Of a stretch of 7,203 nucleotides of DNA, positions 6,218 through 7,203 are shown in pieces. The position numbers and the translations under genes are program-made. The notes below the pieces were generated by a model that ran no database searches, had not been told where the DNA came from, and saw only the letters and a program-made list of their open reading frames with translations. Origin of the DNA: Chloroflexota bacterium (lineage in GTDB: Bacteria; Chloroflexota; Dehalococcoidia; DSTF01; JACRBR01). Positions within the stretch are counted from its first letter, which is position 1; every line of letters starts with the position of its first letter. The stretch is from contig JANXYW010000096.1 in the NCBI GenBank assembly GCA_025355835.1, forward strand, positions 1 to 7,203, in the 5' to 3' direction.

Positions 6218-6246
6218 TTGCCCCTTTCGTCGTTCCGCGCCATAAT
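6218..6246 (+). promoter_or_regulatory. Candidate promoter for the LPETG surface protein
   Basis: TTGCCC (6218-6223) and CATAAT (6241-6246) are 17 bases apart, matching four and five of six consensus bases, within an AT-richer stretch just before the gene. The leader would be about 46 bases, ending in AAGAGG (6285-6290), eight bases before the ATG at 6299. Confidence 0.45.
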
Positions 6247-6298
6247 TGGTTTGGTAGATAGGTGCATTAGCAATTCATCACGGCAAGAGGACGCGCTC

Positions 6299-7174
6299 AT
6301 GGCAACGAATCGGGACCGTATCGGCAGTGATCGCGGGGAAGGGTTGGCCAGAACGCTACGCGGATTGCCGTTTGTGGCAAGCGCCGCGGCCGCTGTCATC
6401 CTCGCGCTGTTCGCGCTTTCGAGCGGCGGTCTTCCGCATCGTCCGGGACCGGCCTCGGCTGAGATTCTGCCGCCCAACTGCGGCCCGACGATCGGCACCG
6501 CAGCGGCCTCGATCAGGATCGAAGTGGTGCCGGCGAATCCGAAGGACGGTGACGTCCTCGCGTACAAGGTTGGCACGGGCTACCCGGCGCCGACGAGCGG
6601 CATCGCCTGCACGGTCTTTGACGTGGACATCTTTCTGAAGAAGCCAGGCAGCAGCGCATTCCAGTTTGTCTGCAACATCGCGAGCCTCGCTTCGGGGTCG
6701 GGCACGGTCGAATGCCCCGGCACGTCCAATTACACCGTGAGCGGCGCCGACCGCAACGCTAGCGGTGATCTGATCGCCACCGTCCACGTCATGGGCAACA
6801 AGCACGACCGCATCGCCGACTGCGTTTTCCAGACGTCGCCGCGGGATTCCACGAAGATCGACCCGTGCTTTGACGCCTCCGTGATTTCGCGGCTCTCGCA
6901 GGCAAGCACGCCGACGCCGACGAGCACTCCCACGAGCACGACGGTTCCGGAGAACACGCAGATCCCGACGGACACGCCGGTGCCTACCGACACGCCGATA
7001 CCGGCCGTCACGCGGACGCGGTCGGGTGGCGTCCTGACGCAGGTCTTCCTTCCAGAAACCGGCACGGGCGATTCGGGCACCGGTCCGAAGTGGATCATCC
7101 TCGCGCTGATGCTCGCTGGCGGAGGCGTCGGCCTAGGAAGCGCGGGACGGCTGGCAGGTAAGCCCCGGCCCTAG
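6299..7174 (+). CDS. Exported surface protein with Thr/Pro stalk and LPETG sorting-like signal, 291 aa
   Basis: This is a secreted, probably envelope-anchored protein of unknown function. A long signal peptide has a basic region (to about 23), a hydrophobic core (24-40) and a likely cut after PASA at residue 54. The ectodomain (about 55-198) is predicted to be beta-rich, beginning IRIEVVPANPKDGDVLAYKVG, and has six cysteines (61, 104, 125, 139, 175, 190), enough for three disulfides. Residues 201-240 form a Thr/Pro-rich stalk. The C-terminus is LPETG (251-255), a nine-residue spacer, a hydrophobic segment (about 265-283) and the basic tail RLAGKPRP. This is the order of a sortase cell-wall sorting signal. 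No sortase gene is in the window, so the segment may instead be a plain membrane anchor. The ATG at 6299 is chosen because it gives the signal peptide and has AAGAGG eight bases upstream. No terminator is visible in the 29 bases after the stop. Confidence 0.85.
   Translation: MATNRDRIGSDRGEGLARTLRGLPFVASAAAAVILALFALSSGGLPHRPGPASAEILPPNCGPTIGTAAASIRIEVVPANPKDGDVLAYKVGTGYPAPTSGIACTVFDVDIFLKKPGSSAFQFVCNIASLASGSGTVECPGTSNYTVSGADRNASGDLIATVHVMGNKHDRIADCVFQTSPRDSTKIDPCFDASVISRLSQASTPTPTSTPTSTTVPENTQIPTDTPVPTDTPIPAVTRTRSGGVLTQVFLPETGTGDSGTGPKWIILALMLAGGGVGLGSAGRLAGKPRP
6899..7018 (+). repeat. Thr/Pro-rich stalk-coding region
   Basis: This part of the LPETG protein gene encodes residues 201-240, beginning with alternating TP/TS units (TPTPTSTPTS) and ending with an imperfect tandem of PTDTP units at about 223-235. 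Such stretches lift the ectodomain away from the membrane and are possible O-glycosylation sites. The codons vary (ACG, ACT, ACC; CCG, CCT, CCC), so it is an amino-acid repeat more than a DNA repeat. Confidence 0.65.
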
Positions 7175-7203
7175 CAAGGGCGGCCATTGACTTGCGGCGA
7201 GCC

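Noticed and set aside
5954..6298. N-terminal extension of the LPETG protein by 115 residues
   Set aside because: It would bury the signal peptide, contains no domain and runs through the promoter; the ATG at 6299 has a ribosome site.

Overview
The window is GC-rich bacterial DNA with six supportable protein genes. Five are intact and one small gene is tentative. The best phylum guess is Chloroflexota or a similar lineage. This is inferred from the Thr-Pro-rich 'TPTPTSTPTS' stalk of a surface protein, from the palindromic intergenic repeats, and from the style of the membrane glycosyltransferase-like and VWA proteins. No rRNA, tRNA or marker gene is present to confirm it.

Left part (1-548): nothing is assigned with certainty before a possible 60-residue membrane protein at 253-435. 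Two perfect TTGACA hexamers sit back to back at 128-147 and may mark a divergent promoter or an operator. From 549 to 3373 two polytopic membrane proteins are read rightwards with an ATGA overlap. The first (499 aa) has the DPDFWWHLRTG-type N-terminus of a widespread uncharacterised GT-C-like family. The second (442 aa) resembles glycosyltransferase family 39 (PMT/ArnT-like). They are probably translationally coupled and probably act on lipid-linked sugars or envelope glycans.

Centre (3374-5778): a convergent junction with a stem-loop at 3397-3418 is followed by three leftward genes. In transcription order these are an 80-aa two-helix membrane protein (5778 to 5536), a 73-aa helix-turn-helix protein (5486 to 5265), and a 504-aa secreted or anchored VWA protein with a C-terminal FHA-like domain (5000 to 3486). 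The first two are 49 bases apart and form a likely operon with a good promoter at 5920-5948. Between the HTH gene and the VWA gene lies a 264-base spacer with four hairpin-forming elements, including two near-identical copies of a roughly 41-base module around a GGCGCGCC-centred palindrome.

Right part (5779-7203): a roughly 520-base divergent intergenic region carries promoters pointing both ways. It leads to a 291-aa exported protein with six cysteines, a Thr/Pro stalk and a C-terminal LPETG - hydrophobic segment - basic tail, which looks like a sortase sorting signal.

Overall this is a cell-envelope neighbourhood: two glycosyltransferase-like membrane proteins, a transmembrane VWA/FHA-like protein, a small membrane protein paired with a DNA-binding protein, and a stalked, possibly wall-linked surface protein. 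I see no defence system, mobile element or CRISPR array. The most notable points are the FHA-like domain that has lost its phosphothreonine-binding residues, the LPETG protein, the repeat cluster and the small membrane-protein/HTH pair.
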